Positions 24,785 to 33,663 of a stretch of 64,000 nucleotides of DNA are shown in pieces (position 1 is the stretch's first letter; every line of letters starts with the position of its first letter). The position numbers and the translations under genes are program-made. Location of the stretch: the NCBI RefSeq assembly GCF_002217205.1, contig NZ_MUGT01000055.1, positions 1 through 64,000 on the forward strand. Reading direction: 5' to 3'. Origin of the DNA: Flavobacterium branchiophilum NBRC 15030 = ATCC 35035. GTDB taxonomy: Bacteria; Bacteroidota; Bacteroidia; Flavobacteriales; Flavobacteriaceae. The notes beneath the pieces are model-generated. The model ran no database searches and was not told the DNA's origin. It worked only from the letters and a program-made list of their open reading frames with translations.

Positions 24785-26877
24785 TTAATTTTTTTTTGAT
24801 AAAATCTATAAGATTCTAATTGAGCCCTAAATACAGGTTCGTTGTCTTTTCTTATACGGTATTTATTATCTAAATTTTCAGAATGAAGCCTTACTTTTAC
24901 ATTTCCTTTCCAACCCAAATCAAAACTATCAATCAAATCCTGTTTGATTTTGGGGTCGTATATTGGGCAAGTAACTTCGACCCTACCATCTAAATTTCGG
25001 GCCATAAAATCGGCCGACGAAATAAATACATCAGGTTTTCCGCCGTTTCCAAAAATAAATAACCGTGTGTGTTCCAAGTAGTTATCTACTATACTAATGG
25101 CTTCAATATTGTCGCTCAAGCCTTTTTTGCCAGGAATCAAAGAGCAAATTCCTCTTACAATTAACTGAATTTTGACCCCTGCCCTACTGGCTTCATACAA
25201 TTTGTCTATCATTTGAAAATCTGACAAACTATTCATTTTTAGTTTTATAAAAGTAGGAATACCGGCAAGTGCTAATTTGATTTCTTTATCTATCAATTTA
25301 ACCAATTTTGAGCGGGTATAATGTGGTGAAACTATTAAGTGTTGGTAGCGGTGTATTCTAAAATTTACTTCAAAAAAATCGAAAACTTTTGAAATATCTT
25401 TAAGAATTTGCTGATGACTTGTTAATAATGTAACGTCGGTATAAACTTTTGCCGTTGATTCATTAAAATTGCCAGTAGATACAAAACCATATCGTTTTAA
25501 TTTGCCTTCTTCTATTCTATCAATCACACAAATTTTGCTATGTACTTTAAGCCCTTTTACCCCAAAAATCAATTCAATACCTTCAGTTTGCATTTGTTCT
25601 GCATAAGAAATATTGCTGGCCTCGTCAAAACGGGCTTGTAATTCAATTTGAACCACTACTTTTTTGCCGTTTTTGGCAGCATTGATTAAAGAACTAATAA
25701 TTTGAGAATTTTTAGACAATCGATATAAAGTAATCTTGATACTTGTTACTTGAGGGTCTAGAGCAGCTTCTCGTAAAAATTTAATAATATAAGAAAATGT
25801 TTGATAAGGTGCGTTTACAAGATAATCTTTTTCTCCTATTTTTTTCATTATATTTTCGTCCAAACTCAATCCAGGTACTAATAATGGTGGATTCGTTTTA
25901 TACAATAAATCCTTACGACCCAAGTCGGGAAAATCCATATAATCTCTTCTGTTGTGGTACCTCCCCCCCGGAATGATACTATCCGAAGCATCTATTCCCA
26001 TTTTTTTTAGGAAAAACTTTAAGGTATCTTTTTCAATAGATTGGTCATATATAAACCGAACGGGCTCCCCTATTCTTCTTTCTTTGACACTAGTAGCAAT
26101 TTTTTCGAGCATGCTTTTACTCAAATCGCTATCTATTTCCAATTGAGCATCACGAGTAATTTTGATCATGTGTGCCGACACTTGTTCGTAGTCAAAAATA
26201 TTAAAGATGCTTTGAAGATGCAGCCTAATCACATCGTCAATCATGATAATATATTGCTTTTCATGAATAGAAGGCAATACCACAAAACGATTAATGGATT
26301 TTGGTATTTCAATTACAGCATATCTGATTTCGGGTTTTAACAAAGGCAAATTTAAAAGTTTAGATTTTACTTTGCTTTTCATGGTTAATTTTACAGCCAA
26401 ATAGCCAAAAGTATCTTTTAGCAGCGGAAATTCTGCCAAATCATTTAAAATAATAGTTACTAAAGCAGGAGCCACTTTTTGAACAAAAAAATCTTTAATA
26501 TAGGTTTTATGTTCGTCTAAAATTTCACTTTCGTTAATAATAAAAATGTTTTGTTCTTCTAATTTTTTTTCGATAATACCCAAAATTCTCAAGCTTTCAG
26601 ACTGTTGTTTGATGGCTATTTCGGTAATATCTTTAATCAATTGTTTTGCAGTAATGGTACCAATCATTTTGTTTTGCGACGCTTTATTAAGCGTCAATCT
26701 TCGAATGGCTGCAAATCGAACTCTAAAAAATTCATCTAAATTATTTGAAAAAATGCCCAAAAATCTCAATCTATCCAGCAAAGGGACGTTTTCGTCTGAG
26801 GCTTCTTGAAGTACTCGGGCATTAAAATTGAGCCAGCTTTTTTCTCTGTCTATGTAACTATTTTGTTCTAAATTCAT
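24781..26877 (-). CDS. ppk1: Polyphosphate kinase 1
   Basis: A 698-aa enzyme that polymerises ATP gamma-phosphate into polyphosphate, usually at the inner membrane. The N-terminal domain starts NSYIDREKSWLNFNARVLQE and FLGIFSNNLDEFFRVR. The catalytic part has PYQTFSYIIKFLREAALDP, GLKVHSKICVIDR with the first active-site His, FVSTGNFNESTAKVYTD, and a second His in YLEHTRLFIFGNGG. The start at 26877 forms an ATGA overlap with the sixA stop. An upstream extension of 19 codons in the same frame lies inside sixA and is not used here. It is the middle gene of sixA-ppk1-ppx. Confidence 0.96.
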   Translation of the reverse strand: MNLEQNSYIDREKSWLNFNARVLQEASDENVPLLDRLRFLGIFSNNLDEFFRVRFAAIRRLTLNKASQNKMIGTITAKQLIKDITEIAIKQQSESLRILGIIEKKLEEQNIFIINESEILDEHKTYIKDFFVQKVAPALVTIILNDLAEFPLLKDTFGYLAVKLTMKSKVKSKLLNLPLLKPEIRYAVIEIPKSINRFVVLPSIHEKQYIIMIDDVIRLHLQSIFNIFDYEQVSAHMIKITRDAQLEIDSDLSKSMLEKIATSVKERRIGEPVRFIYDQSIEKDTLKFFLKKMGIDASDSIIPGGRYHNRRDYMDFPDLGRKDLLYKTNPPLLVPGLSLDENIMKKIGEKDYLVNAPYQTFSYIIKFLREAALDPQVTSIKITLYRLSKNSQIISSLINAAKNGKKVVVQIELQARFDEASNISYAEQMQTEGIELIFGVKGLKVHSKICVIDRIEEGKLKRYGFVSTGNFNESTAKVYTDVTLLTSHQQILKDISKVFDFFEVNFRIHRYQHLIVSPHYTRSKLVKLIDKEIKLALAGIPTFIKLKMNSLSDFQMIDKLYEASRAGVKIQLIVRGICSLIPGKKGLSDNIEAISIVDNYLEHTRLFIFGNGGKPDVFISSADFMARNLDGRVEVTCPIYDPKIKQDLIDSFDLGWKGNVKVRLHSENLDNKYRIRKDNEPVFRAQLESYRFYQKKIK

Positions 26878-27359
26878 TTTAAATCTTTTGGAAACAGTAT
26901 TTTTTGTATGGTTCCTTGAGAAATATTTTCCCAAGAATTGGCATTAAAATTAATAGAAACCACTCCTGATGTGGGAACATTTTCTATAAATTTATCGCCA
27001 AATTTATTAACAAAATTGGTAATAGCCCCATTATGTCCAAAAATTATCAAATTCTTAACATCGTCTTTACAAGATTTGACAATATCTTCGAGTTGTTTTT
27101 CGTCAAACGTATATAAATCCTCTATATAATTAACTGATTCTAAGGGGAATAATAATGAGTTTGAAAAAATTTTTACAGTTTGAGTGGCTCTAGTTGCTGG
27201 ACTACTCCACACCGTAAATTTATCGGGCAAAAATTGGCAAATGGTATGGGCAATTTTTTGTGCATCAATGATGCCTCGTACCATAATTGGTCGCATTTTG
27301 TCATACATGGGAGTTTCCCAACTAGACTTTGCATGTCTAATAAGTGTTAAATTTTTCAT
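26874..27359 (-). CDS. sixA: SixA-type phosphohistidine phosphatase
   Basis: A 161-aa histidine-phosphatase-superfamily protein. The RHG-type motif is LTLIRHAKSSWE at residues 4-15, and the second catalytic His is in IIFGHNGAITNFVNKFG. Intervening WSSPATRATQTVKIF carries the conserved Arg. SixA removes phosphate from phosphohistidine on signalling or PTS proteins in E. coli; here the operon with ppk1 and ppx suggests a link to phosphate or polyphosphate metabolism. The minus strand upstream carries a near match to the -7 box (TATATTTA). Confidence 0.88.
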   Translation of the reverse strand: MKNLTLIRHAKSSWETPMYDKMRPIMVRGIIDAQKIAHTICQFLPDKFTVWSSPATRATQTVKIFSNSLLFPLESVNYIEDLYTFDEKQLEDIVKSCKDDVKNLIIFGHNGAITNFVNKFGDKFIENVPTSGVVSINFNANSWENISQGTIQKILFPKDLK

Positions 27360-27444
27360 ATTATAAAATGGTTAAATTTGGGACTATAAATATAATCATT
27401 TTTTTTAATAAAAAATTATTTTTTTGTTTTTTTTTACATCAATT

Positions 27445-28089
27445 TTAAGGCGATAATCGATCAATTTTCCAAGAAAAATCTTCCTTTAATTGGAATCTAA
27501 TCCGATCATGTAACCTATTGGGTCTGCCTTGCCAAAATTCGACTTCAACTGGAGACACTATATATCCGCCCCAAAAATCAGGTCTTTGTATTGTATTTTC
27601 TTTATAATTTTCTTCTAATTGCTTTAATTTATTTTCTAAAAATGTTCTGTTCTCAATAATTTCGCTTTGATTTGATGCCAAAGCTCCTAATTGACTTCCA
27701 AGGGGTCTCGAGGCAAAATAATTGTCTGATATGTTATCGGCTACTTTTGAAGCTATACCTTTTATGATAACTTGCCTTTCCATCGAATGCCAAAAAAAAG
27801 ATAAACAAACCTTTGGATTGTTGGCCATGGCCCTCCCTTTTTCGGACTCGTAGTTTGTAAAAAAGACAAAACCATTTTCGTCAAATTTTTTCAATAAAAC
27901 CACTCTCGATTTTGGGTAGCCATCTAGTCCAAATGTAGAAACCGTCATGGCATTTACCTCTTCTGTACCACCAAATGCTTCCATTTCATGAAACCATCTG
28001 TTGAATAAATTAATAGGATCTTCTGTTAGTTGATGCTCTAATAATTCAGATTTTTCGTAAGATTTTCTATAATCATGTAAATCTTTCAT
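27445..28089 (-). CDS. pdxH: Pyridoxamine 5'-phosphate oxidase
   Basis: A 214-aa FMN enzyme oxidising pyridoxamine/pyridoxine phosphate to pyridoxal 5'-phosphate. Signatures are YRKSYEKSELLE at the start, the FMN-binding SRVVLLKKFDENGFVFFTNY, RQVIIKG, and the C-terminal EFWQGRPNRLHDRIRF followed by W...RLSP. Length and ends are complete. It lies 13 nt after mazG in the same direction, so the two are likely co-transcribed. Confidence 0.95.
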   Translation of the reverse strand: MKDLHDYRKSYEKSELLEHQLTEDPINLFNRWFHEMEAFGGTEEVNAMTVSTFGLDGYPKSRVVLLKKFDENGFVFFTNYESEKGRAMANNPKVCLSFFWHSMERQVIIKGIASKVADNISDNYFASRPLGSQLGALASNQSEIIENRTFLENKLKQLEENYKENTIQRPDFWGGYIVSPVEVEFWQGRPNRLHDRIRFQLKEDFSWKIDRLSP

Positions 28090-28102
28090 AATTTTTTAAA
28101 TA

Positions 28103-28876
28103 TTAAATATTTTTAGCTTCGTTCCAATACATTTCCATTTCGTTCAAAGATAAATCTGCTATACTTTTTTGACTTTCAATTGCTTTTTGTTCAATATACT
28201 GAAATCGTTTAATGAATTTTTTATTGGTTTTTTCGAGGGCATCTTCGGGATTTATTTTCAAAAAACGAGCGTAATTGATTAATGAAAACAATACATCACC
28301 AAATTCCTCTTCTATCTTGTTGTGATTTTGATGTTCGATTTCTATTTTCAATTCTTGTATTTCTTCTTCTACTTTTTCCCATACTTGTTGGCTATTTTCC
28401 CAATCAAAACCAATACTTTTAGCTTTATCCTGAATGCGACTTGCTTTTACTAGTGCAGGCAAGCTTTTGGGTACTCCTTCTAATACAGATTTTTTTCCTT
28501 CTTTTAGTTTGAGTTTTTCCCAATTTTGTTTTACATCATCTTCATTTGATACTTTAGTATTGCCATAAATATGCGGGTGTCTAAAAATCAATTTCTCACA
28601 AATTTCATGACATACCGCTCCAATATCAAAACTATTGGTTTCGCTGCCTATTTTGGCATAAAATACAATATGCAATAATAAATCGCCTAATTCTTTTTTT
28701 ATTTCTGTAAGGTTTTGATCTAAAATTGCATCTCCCAATTCATAAGTTTCTTCAATTGTTAGGTGCCGTAAACTTTCAAATGTTTGCTTCTTGTCCCACG
28801 GGCATTGGGCTCGTAAATCGTCCATAATGTGCAGCAAACGCTCAAAAGCTTTCAATTGATTGTCTTTATTTTCCAT
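28103..28876 (-). CDS. mazG: Nucleoside triphosphate pyrophosphohydrolase MazG
   Basis: A 257-aa protein with two MazG repeats, cleaving NTPs to NMP and pyrophosphate as a house-cleaning enzyme. The first repeat has CPWDKKQTFESLRHLTIEET and the EExxE/D metal motif in YELGDAIL...KKELGDLLLHI. The second has WEKVEEEIQELKIE and EEFGDVLFSLINYARF. The frame is open to an ATG at 28924, but that codon lies inside the terminator hairpin of the upstream gene, so the start at 28876 (MENKDNQLKAFERLL) is chosen. It precedes pdxH by 13 nt. Confidence 0.93.
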   Translation of the reverse strand: MENKDNQLKAFERLLHIMDDLRAQCPWDKKQTFESLRHLTIEETYELGDAILDQNLTEIKKELGDLLLHIVFYAKIGSETNSFDIGAVCHEICEKLIFRHPHIYGNTKVSNEDDVKQNWEKLKLKEGKKSVLEGVPKSLPALVKASRIQDKAKSIGFDWENSQQVWEKVEEEIQELKIEIEHQNHNKIEEEFGDVLFSLINYARFLKINPEDALEKTNKKFIKRFQYIEQKAIESQKSIADLSLNEMEMYWNEAKNI

Positions 28877-28904
28877 TTTTTGAAATTTACTAATGATTGA
28901 TATT

Positions 28905-28942
28905 AAAAAATCCTGTTCAATCATGAATACAATTGAACAGGA
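28905..28942 (-). terminator. Intrinsic terminator of the DUF5606 gene
   Basis: A perfect 11-bp inverted repeat (28911-28921 and 28932-28942) is followed on the minus strand by six T (28905-28910). It covers the alternative mazG ATG. Confidence 0.85.
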
Positions 28943-28969
28943 CTTTTATTGGAATAAATAATACAAATA

Positions 28970-29395
28970 TTATGCAGTTATTTCTTCAGATTTTTCAGTT
29001 TCAACAGTTGGACTGGCTTCAATATAACCTTTGTTTTGCAAAATGTTGTACCAGTTTAAAACCTTTTTTATATCGGAAATATACACTCTATCTTGATCAT
29101 AATCAGGAAATACTTCTAAAAAGTAAGCGGTTAAATCTTCTTGACCCGCTTTGTGTGAAATTGCTTCGCCATTATTTTCTTTAGCTGCAATATTTTCAAA
29201 AACAGTTCTCAATGGTTTTTCTCCTTCATAAGAATACATGGAAATTTCAGACAATAAACTGACATTACTTTTTAGATTTACTGTAATTTTTTTTCCATCT
29301 ATCAAAGATTCTACTAAAAATCCTGTACGAGTTTGTACTTTTAATACATACAAACCTGGTTTTCCAGAGATAGCTAATATTTTTTCTAAATTCAT
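28970..29395 (-). CDS. DUF5606 family protein
   Basis: A 141-aa protein of a family largely limited to Bacteroidota. It has an N-terminal beta-rich domain (LEKILAISGKPGLYVLKVQT, then RTGFLVESLIDGKKITV). A helical part, DLTAYFLEVFPDYDQDRVYI, follows, and the tail is acidic and low-complexity. The function is unknown; conserved linkage with peptide deformylase is repeated here, with def 48 nt upstream. A strong terminator follows the stop. Confidence 0.85.
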   Translation of the reverse strand: MNLEKILAISGKPGLYVLKVQTRTGFLVESLIDGKKITVNLKSNVSLLSEISMYSYEGEKPLRTVFENIAAKENNGEAISHKAGQEDLTAYFLEVFPDYDQDRVYISDIKKVLNWYNILQNKGYIEASPTVETEKSEEITA

Positions 29396-29443
29396 AAAAT
29401 GTTTGATTAATTTTAAATTAATTGATATTTATTATTATTCGTT

Positions 29444-30031
29444 TTATTTACCTTTTTTATTACAAAACCTCATTCGATAATCAGGTCTGGCCTTGCCATC
29501 CATAATATTTTGTAATTTCTTTTTTATCAATTGTTTTTTTAATGTAGATACTAAATCTGTAAATAAAATACCTTCAATATGATCATATTCATGCTGAATA
29601 ACTCTGGCAATCATACCATCAAAAGTTTCAACTTTAGTTTCAAAATTGTCATCTAAAAACTCAATTGTAATCTTTTCTTTGCGATATACATCTTCTCTCA
29701 CATCTGGAATACTCAAACAGCCTTCATTAAATCCCCATTCTTCGCCTTCTTCTTTTAGCATTTTGGCATTTATAAATGTTTGTTTGAAGTCTTTTAATTT
29801 GATTTTTTCTTCGTCTGAAAGGTTTTCACTGTCGCTAAAAGGCTCTGTATCAACAACAAACAAACGAATGGGTAATCCAATTTGTGGTGCTGCTAACCCA
29901 ATTCCATAAGCATTATACATGGTATCATACATATTTGCAATGAGTTCTTTTAGATTTGGATAGTCTTCTGAAATATTTTCACAAACTTTTCTAAGTACAA
30001 CATCGCCATATCCTACAATTGGTAGTATCAT
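29444..30031 (-). CDS. def: Peptide deformylase
   Basis: A 195-aa metalloenzyme removing the formyl group from nascent proteins. All three motifs are present: GIGLAAPQIG (43-52), EGCLS (103-107) with metal ligand C105, and HEYDH (147-151) with H147, E148 and H151. The insertion between motifs I and II (residues 62-100, acidic) is typical of Bacteroidota deformylases. An exact -7 box lies 39 nt upstream. DUF5606 follows in the same direction. Confidence 0.96.
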   Translation of the reverse strand: MILPIVGYGDVVLRKVCENISEDYPNLKELIANMYDTMYNAYGIGLAAPQIGLPIRLFVVDTEPFSDSENLSDEEKIKLKDFKQTFINAKMLKEEGEEWGFNEGCLSIPDVREDVYRKEKITIEFLDDNFETKVETFDGMIARVIQHEYDHIEGILFTDLVSTLKKQLIKKKLQNIMDGKARPDYRMRFCNKKGK

Positions 30032-30069
30032 ATTTTAAAATTATTATGCTGATTTTGGTTTTAAAACGG

Positions 30070-30077
30070 CAAAAGTA
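30070..30077 (-). promoter_or_regulatory. -7 promoter element for def
   Basis: The minus strand reads TACTTTTG, an exact TAnnTTTG, 38 nt before the def ATG. Confidence 0.55.
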
Positions 30078-30115
30078 ATCAAAATTATATCAATTTTTTA
30101 TTTTTTTATTTCAAA

Positions 30116-31615
30116 TTAATCATTTAATTTCAAAACTTGATTGGTTTTAGCCCGTAAGGTGGCTAATAATTCTGGATTTTCGTTTAATAATTTTCCAAAA
30201 GAAGGAATCATTTCGGTTAATTTTGCAGTCCAAGATTCGCTTTGCATTTTGTCTGCAAAACATTTATTCAATACATCAATCATAATCGAAACAGCTGTTG
30301 AAGCTCCAGGAGATGCACCTAATAACGCTGCAAGTGTACCATCGGAACTTGAAATAATTTCTGTACCAAATTCAAGAACCCCTCCTTCTTTCTCATCTTT
30401 TTTAATCACCTGCACTCTTTGTCCTGCTTGTAATAACTCCCAATCTTCTGATTTTGCTTCTGGGAAATACTCTCGTAAAGCTGCAATTCTGTCGTCTTGC
30501 GATTGCATCACTTGTTGAATTAAATATTTAGTAAGTGGCACATTTTTAAATCCAGCAGATAACATGGGCAACATATTATTGATTTCGATAGATTTAATTA
30601 AATCCATATACGAACCATTTTTCAAAAATTTAGTAGAAAACCCAGCAAAAGGGCCAAATAACAATTCTTTTTTGCCATTGATTATCCTAGAATCTAAATG
30701 AGGTACAGACATTGGAGGTGCCCCAACGCTGGCTTTACCATATACTTTTACAGCGTGATTTTGTATGATGTCTGGGTTGTTGCATTTTAGCCATTGTCCA
30801 CTTACAGGAAACCCTCCGTATCCCTCACCTTCTTTGATATTGGCATTTTCTAATAGCAACAACGACCCACCACCGGCTCCAATAAACACAAAATTTGCAA
30901 AGGCTTTAATTCGTATATTGTTTTGAGTATCTTTAATTTTAAGTCGCCAAACTTTGGTATCTCTTTGTTTTAATTTTCGTACTTTATGGTTATAAAATAT
31001 GTGAACTCCTTCTTGTTTTTGCAAAAATTCAAAAATCGATTCTGATAATTTACCAAAATTAACATCTGTACCATATTTCATAAAAGTTGCTGCCAATGTT
31101 TCTTTTGAATCTCGACCATTCATTACAAGTGGCATCCAAGCTAGTAATTGTTCAAATGATTCGCTGTATAACATTTCTGAAAAAAGAGCGTTTTCTTTTA
31201 ATAATTGAAATCTTTTTCGCAAAAAATCAACATTTTCTTCACCCCAAACAAAACTCAAGTGGGGTGTTTTTTTGATAAATTGTTCTGGATTTTGAATGAT
31301 ATTATTTTCTACTAAATAACTCCAAAATTGTCGAGTTACTTCAAAATTTTCAGCAATATTTAAGGCTTTTTTTATATCAACATCACCATTTTCTTTTTGT
31401 GGAGTGTAGTTTAATTCACAAAAAGCAGCATGACCTGTCCCTGCATTATTCCAGGCATCTGTACTTTCTAATGCTGGCTGGTCTAAGCTTTCAAAGATAC
31501 TAATTTTAATACTGGGATCTAATAATTTTAAAAAAATACCTAAAGTTGCACTCATAATTCCTGTTCCCACAAGAATTACATCCGAATTAATTCGGTTAAT
31601 ATGATTTGATGACAT
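30116..31615 (-). CDS. mqo: Malate:quinone oxidoreductase
   Basis: A 499-aa peripheral membrane FAD enzyme oxidising malate to oxaloacetate and reducing quinone in the TCA cycle. The FAD-binding start is VILVGTGIMSATLGIFLKLL. Further family blocks are NNAGTGHAAFCELNYTP, FVFIGAGGGSLLLLENANI, GFPVSGQWLKC and LGASPGASTAVSIM near the end. It is full length and monocistronic, with an exact -7 box 29 nt upstream of the start. Confidence 0.96.
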   Translation of the reverse strand: MSSNHINRINSDVILVGTGIMSATLGIFLKLLDPSIKISIFESLDQPALESTDAWNNAGTGHAAFCELNYTPQKENGDVDIKKALNIAENFEVTRQFWSYLVENNIIQNPEQFIKKTPHLSFVWGEENVDFLRKRFQLLKENALFSEMLYSESFEQLLAWMPLVMNGRDSKETLAATFMKYGTDVNFGKLSESIFEFLQKQEGVHIFYNHKVRKLKQRDTKVWRLKIKDTQNNIRIKAFANFVFIGAGGGSLLLLENANIKEGEGYGGFPVSGQWLKCNNPDIIQNHAVKVYGKASVGAPPMSVPHLDSRIINGKKELLFGPFAGFSTKFLKNGSYMDLIKSIEINNMLPMLSAGFKNVPLTKYLIQQVMQSQDDRIAALREYFPEAKSEDWELLQAGQRVQVIKKDEKEGGVLEFGTEIISSSDGTLAALLGASPGASTAVSIMIDVLNKCFADKMQSESWTAKLTEMIPSFGKLLNENPELLATLRAKTNQVLKLND

Positions 31616-31644
31616 AATAGTGTTGTGTGTGTTATTTTCTGGTG

Positions 31645-31652
31645 CAAAGATA
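31645..31652 (-). promoter_or_regulatory. -7 promoter element for mqo
   Basis: The minus strand reads TATCTTTG, an exact TAnnTTTG, upstream of the mqo ATG at 31615. Confidence 0.6.
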
Positions 31653-31746
31653 CTATGTTATTTTTTTATTTTAATACAAATTTTGAGGTAAATTTATCTT
31701 TTATGAAAATTGTTTGCAACGAATTTGCCAAAACACTAATAATAAT

Positions 31747-32157
31747 TTATTTTGAAGCCAAAAAATCTTGTAGCAGTATGGTAGCGGCAATTTCGTCTAT
31801 TAAAGCTTTATTTTTGCGTTGGTTTTTTTTCAAACCACTGTCAATCATGGTTTTAAAAGCCATTTTTGACGTAAATCTTTCATCTATTCTTACTACCTCA
31901 ATATTAGGGAAAATGTTTTTAAAATGAGTTACAAAACCATTAATAATAGCAGCACTTTCAGACGGTAAACCATTCATTTGTTTGGGATCGCCAATGACAA
32001 GCGTTTTTACATTTTCTGTCTGAAAATATTGAGTCAAAAACGACATTAATTCATGGGTAGGCACTGTAGTTAAACCCGAGGCAATGAGTTGATAGTCATC
32101 GGTAACTGCAATTCCTGTTCGTTTTAGACCATAATCTAAAGCTAAAATTCTTGACAT
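31747..32157 (-). CDS. ruvX: YqgF/RuvX Holliday-junction-resolvase-like protein
   Basis: A 136-aa RNase H-fold protein, implicated in pre-16S rRNA processing and possibly junction resolution. Key segments are SRILALDYGLKRTGIAVTD with the first Asp, VIGDPKQMNG, and VRIDERFTSKMA with the DER motif, then KNKALIDEIAATILLQDFL with the last Asp. The frame is open to 32277, but the first 38-40 codons are unlike the family and contain promoter-like sequence. MSRIL at 32157 (or MYMSRIL at 32163) is the likely start. It is divergent from aroB. Confidence 0.88.
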   Translation of the reverse strand: MSRILALDYGLKRTGIAVTDDYQLIASGLTTVPTHELMSFLTQYFQTENVKTLVIGDPKQMNGLPSESAAIINGFVTHFKNIFPNIEVVRIDERFTSKMAFKTMIDSGLKKNQRKNKALIDEIAATILLQDFLASK

Positions 32158-32301
32158 ATACATTTGATTTTGGTGTAAAAGTATGGATTTTTTAACAAAA
32201 ATTAAAATTTTATAAACTGCAAAAAAAAATCTTTTTTTTAAATAAAAATGCTTTATTTTGCACAACGAAAACAACAATTATATTCAAATAATACAACAAC
32301 T

Positions 32302-33372
32302 ATGCAAGCTATATTGGCCAATGGGTATCAAGTTTTTTTTAATGAATCTGGATACGAAGCACTTCATCAACATTTAAATCAAAAGAAATATTCTACTATT
32401 TTTATTATTGTTGATACCAATACAAACGAACATTGTTTGGATGTTTTTTTGCCCCATTTGGAAACCCATTTAAAAATTGAAATCATAGAATTTGAAAATG
32501 GTGAGATACATAAAAACCTTGATACATGTATAGAATTATGGAAAATACTTACGGATTACGGTGCCGATCGTAAAAGTTTGATCATCAATTTAGGAGGAGG
32601 TGTTGTTACAGATTTGGGTGGTTTTGTGGCATCTACTTTCAAAAGAGGTATTGATTTTATTAATATTCCTACTTCACTACTTGCCATGGTAGATGCTTCT
32701 GTTGGAGGTAAAACAGGTGTTGATTTGGGTAACTTGAAAAATCAAATTGGTGTAATAAATACTCCAGTAATGGTAATTATCGACAGTAATTATTTAGGTA
32801 CTTTGCCTCAAAATGAATTTAGATCTGGATTGGCAGAAATGTTGAAACATGGTTTGATATATGATGAACAATATTGGAATTTGTTCAAAGACATTGCACA
32901 ATCAGCAAAAATTGATTCAATAGATACTTTAATTTATCAATCGGTTGTAATAAAAAACGAAATTGTTACCGAAGATCCTCGTGAAAATGGCATACGAAAA
33001 GCTTTGAATTTTGGACATACATTAGGACATGCCATAGAAAGTTATTTTTTAGAAAATCCAAATAAAACAACCTTATTGCATGGCGAGGCTATAGCAGCAG
33101 GCATGATTTTGGAAAGTTATATTGCTTGGCAAAAAAACTTGATTTCTCAAGCTGCATTTGAGGAAATAAAAACGACAATTAAATTGATTTTTGATGATAT
33201 AATATTTGAACCAAATGATTTAGAACCTATCAAAGATTTGTTGATTCATGACAAAAAAAATGAATATGGTACGATTCAATTTGCATTAATACAAAATATT
33301 GGTTCCATCATATTGAATCAAGAAGTTGAAAATCAATTGATTGAAGCAGCATTTGAAAATTATAAATCTTAA
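32302..33372 (+). CDS. aroB: 3-dehydroquinate synthase
   Basis: A 356-aa NAD- and zinc-dependent enzyme of the shikimate pathway, converting DAHP to 3-dehydroquinate. The NAD-binding core is LIINLGGGVVTDLGGFVAS and PTSLLAMVDASVGGKTGVDL. Zinc ligands lie in LAEMLKHGLI, FGHTLGHAIES and HGEAIAAGM. The open frame begins at 32248, but the first ATG falls in a near -7 box (TTATTTTG, 32253-32260), so MQAILANGYQVFF at 32302 is used. It is transcribed alone. Confidence 0.94.
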   Translation: MQAILANGYQVFFNESGYEALHQHLNQKKYSTIFIIVDTNTNEHCLDVFLPHLETHLKIEIIEFENGEIHKNLDTCIELWKILTDYGADRKSLIINLGGGVVTDLGGFVASTFKRGIDFINIPTSLLAMVDASVGGKTGVDLGNLKNQIGVINTPVMVIIDSNYLGTLPQNEFRSGLAEMLKHGLIYDEQYWNLFKDIAQSAKIDSIDTLIYQSVVIKNEIVTEDPRENGIRKALNFGHTLGHAIESYFLENPNKTTLLHGEAIAAGMILESYIAWQKNLISQAAFEEIKTTIKLIFDDIIFEPNDLEPIKDLLIHDKKNEYGTIQFALIQNIGSIILNQEVENQLIEAAFENYKS

Positions 33373-33415
33373 TTTTTTTTTTTGTAAAGCCTTGTTATTA
33401 GGTAAATTAATTTTT

Positions 33416-33423
33416 TACATTTG
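33416..33423 (+). promoter_or_regulatory. -7 promoter element upstream of the polyamine genes
   Basis: TACATTTG matches TAnnTTTG exactly. It lies 240 nt before the arginine decarboxylase ATG and 5 nt before a small open frame. Confidence 0.6.
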
Positions 33424-33428
33424 CATTG

Positions 33429-33608
33429 ATGAAAAAGAACACCAAAAACATAAACTTAAAGCTGCACATAGACAATTTTAAATGTCGGTGTGTAGAATTG
33501 TTTTTAAATTTTTCAGATTTAAAATCCATTGATGCCTTGTTTTTAGCGTTTCATTTTTATATTTATGGGGAAAAATTACCCATAAAATATGAAAATTTAA
33601 GAGTTTGA
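33429..33608 (+). CDS. Possible small protein, 59 aa
   Basis: An open frame MKKNTKNINLKLHIDNFKC... that starts within a few bases of the expected transcription start for the -7 box at 33416, so it would be almost leaderless. It contains two Cys (CRC) and an aromatic-rich middle. I do not recognise the family. The segment may instead be untranslated leader of the arginine decarboxylase mRNA, which begins 55 nt after the stop. Confidence 0.3.
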   Translation: MKKNTKNINLKLHIDNFKCRCVELFLNFSDLKSIDALFLAFHFYIYGEKLPIKYENLRV

Positions 33609-33663
33609 AAATGAATTATTTTATTAAAATAAGTAATTAATTTTCAAAATCAAGTAAAACTAA

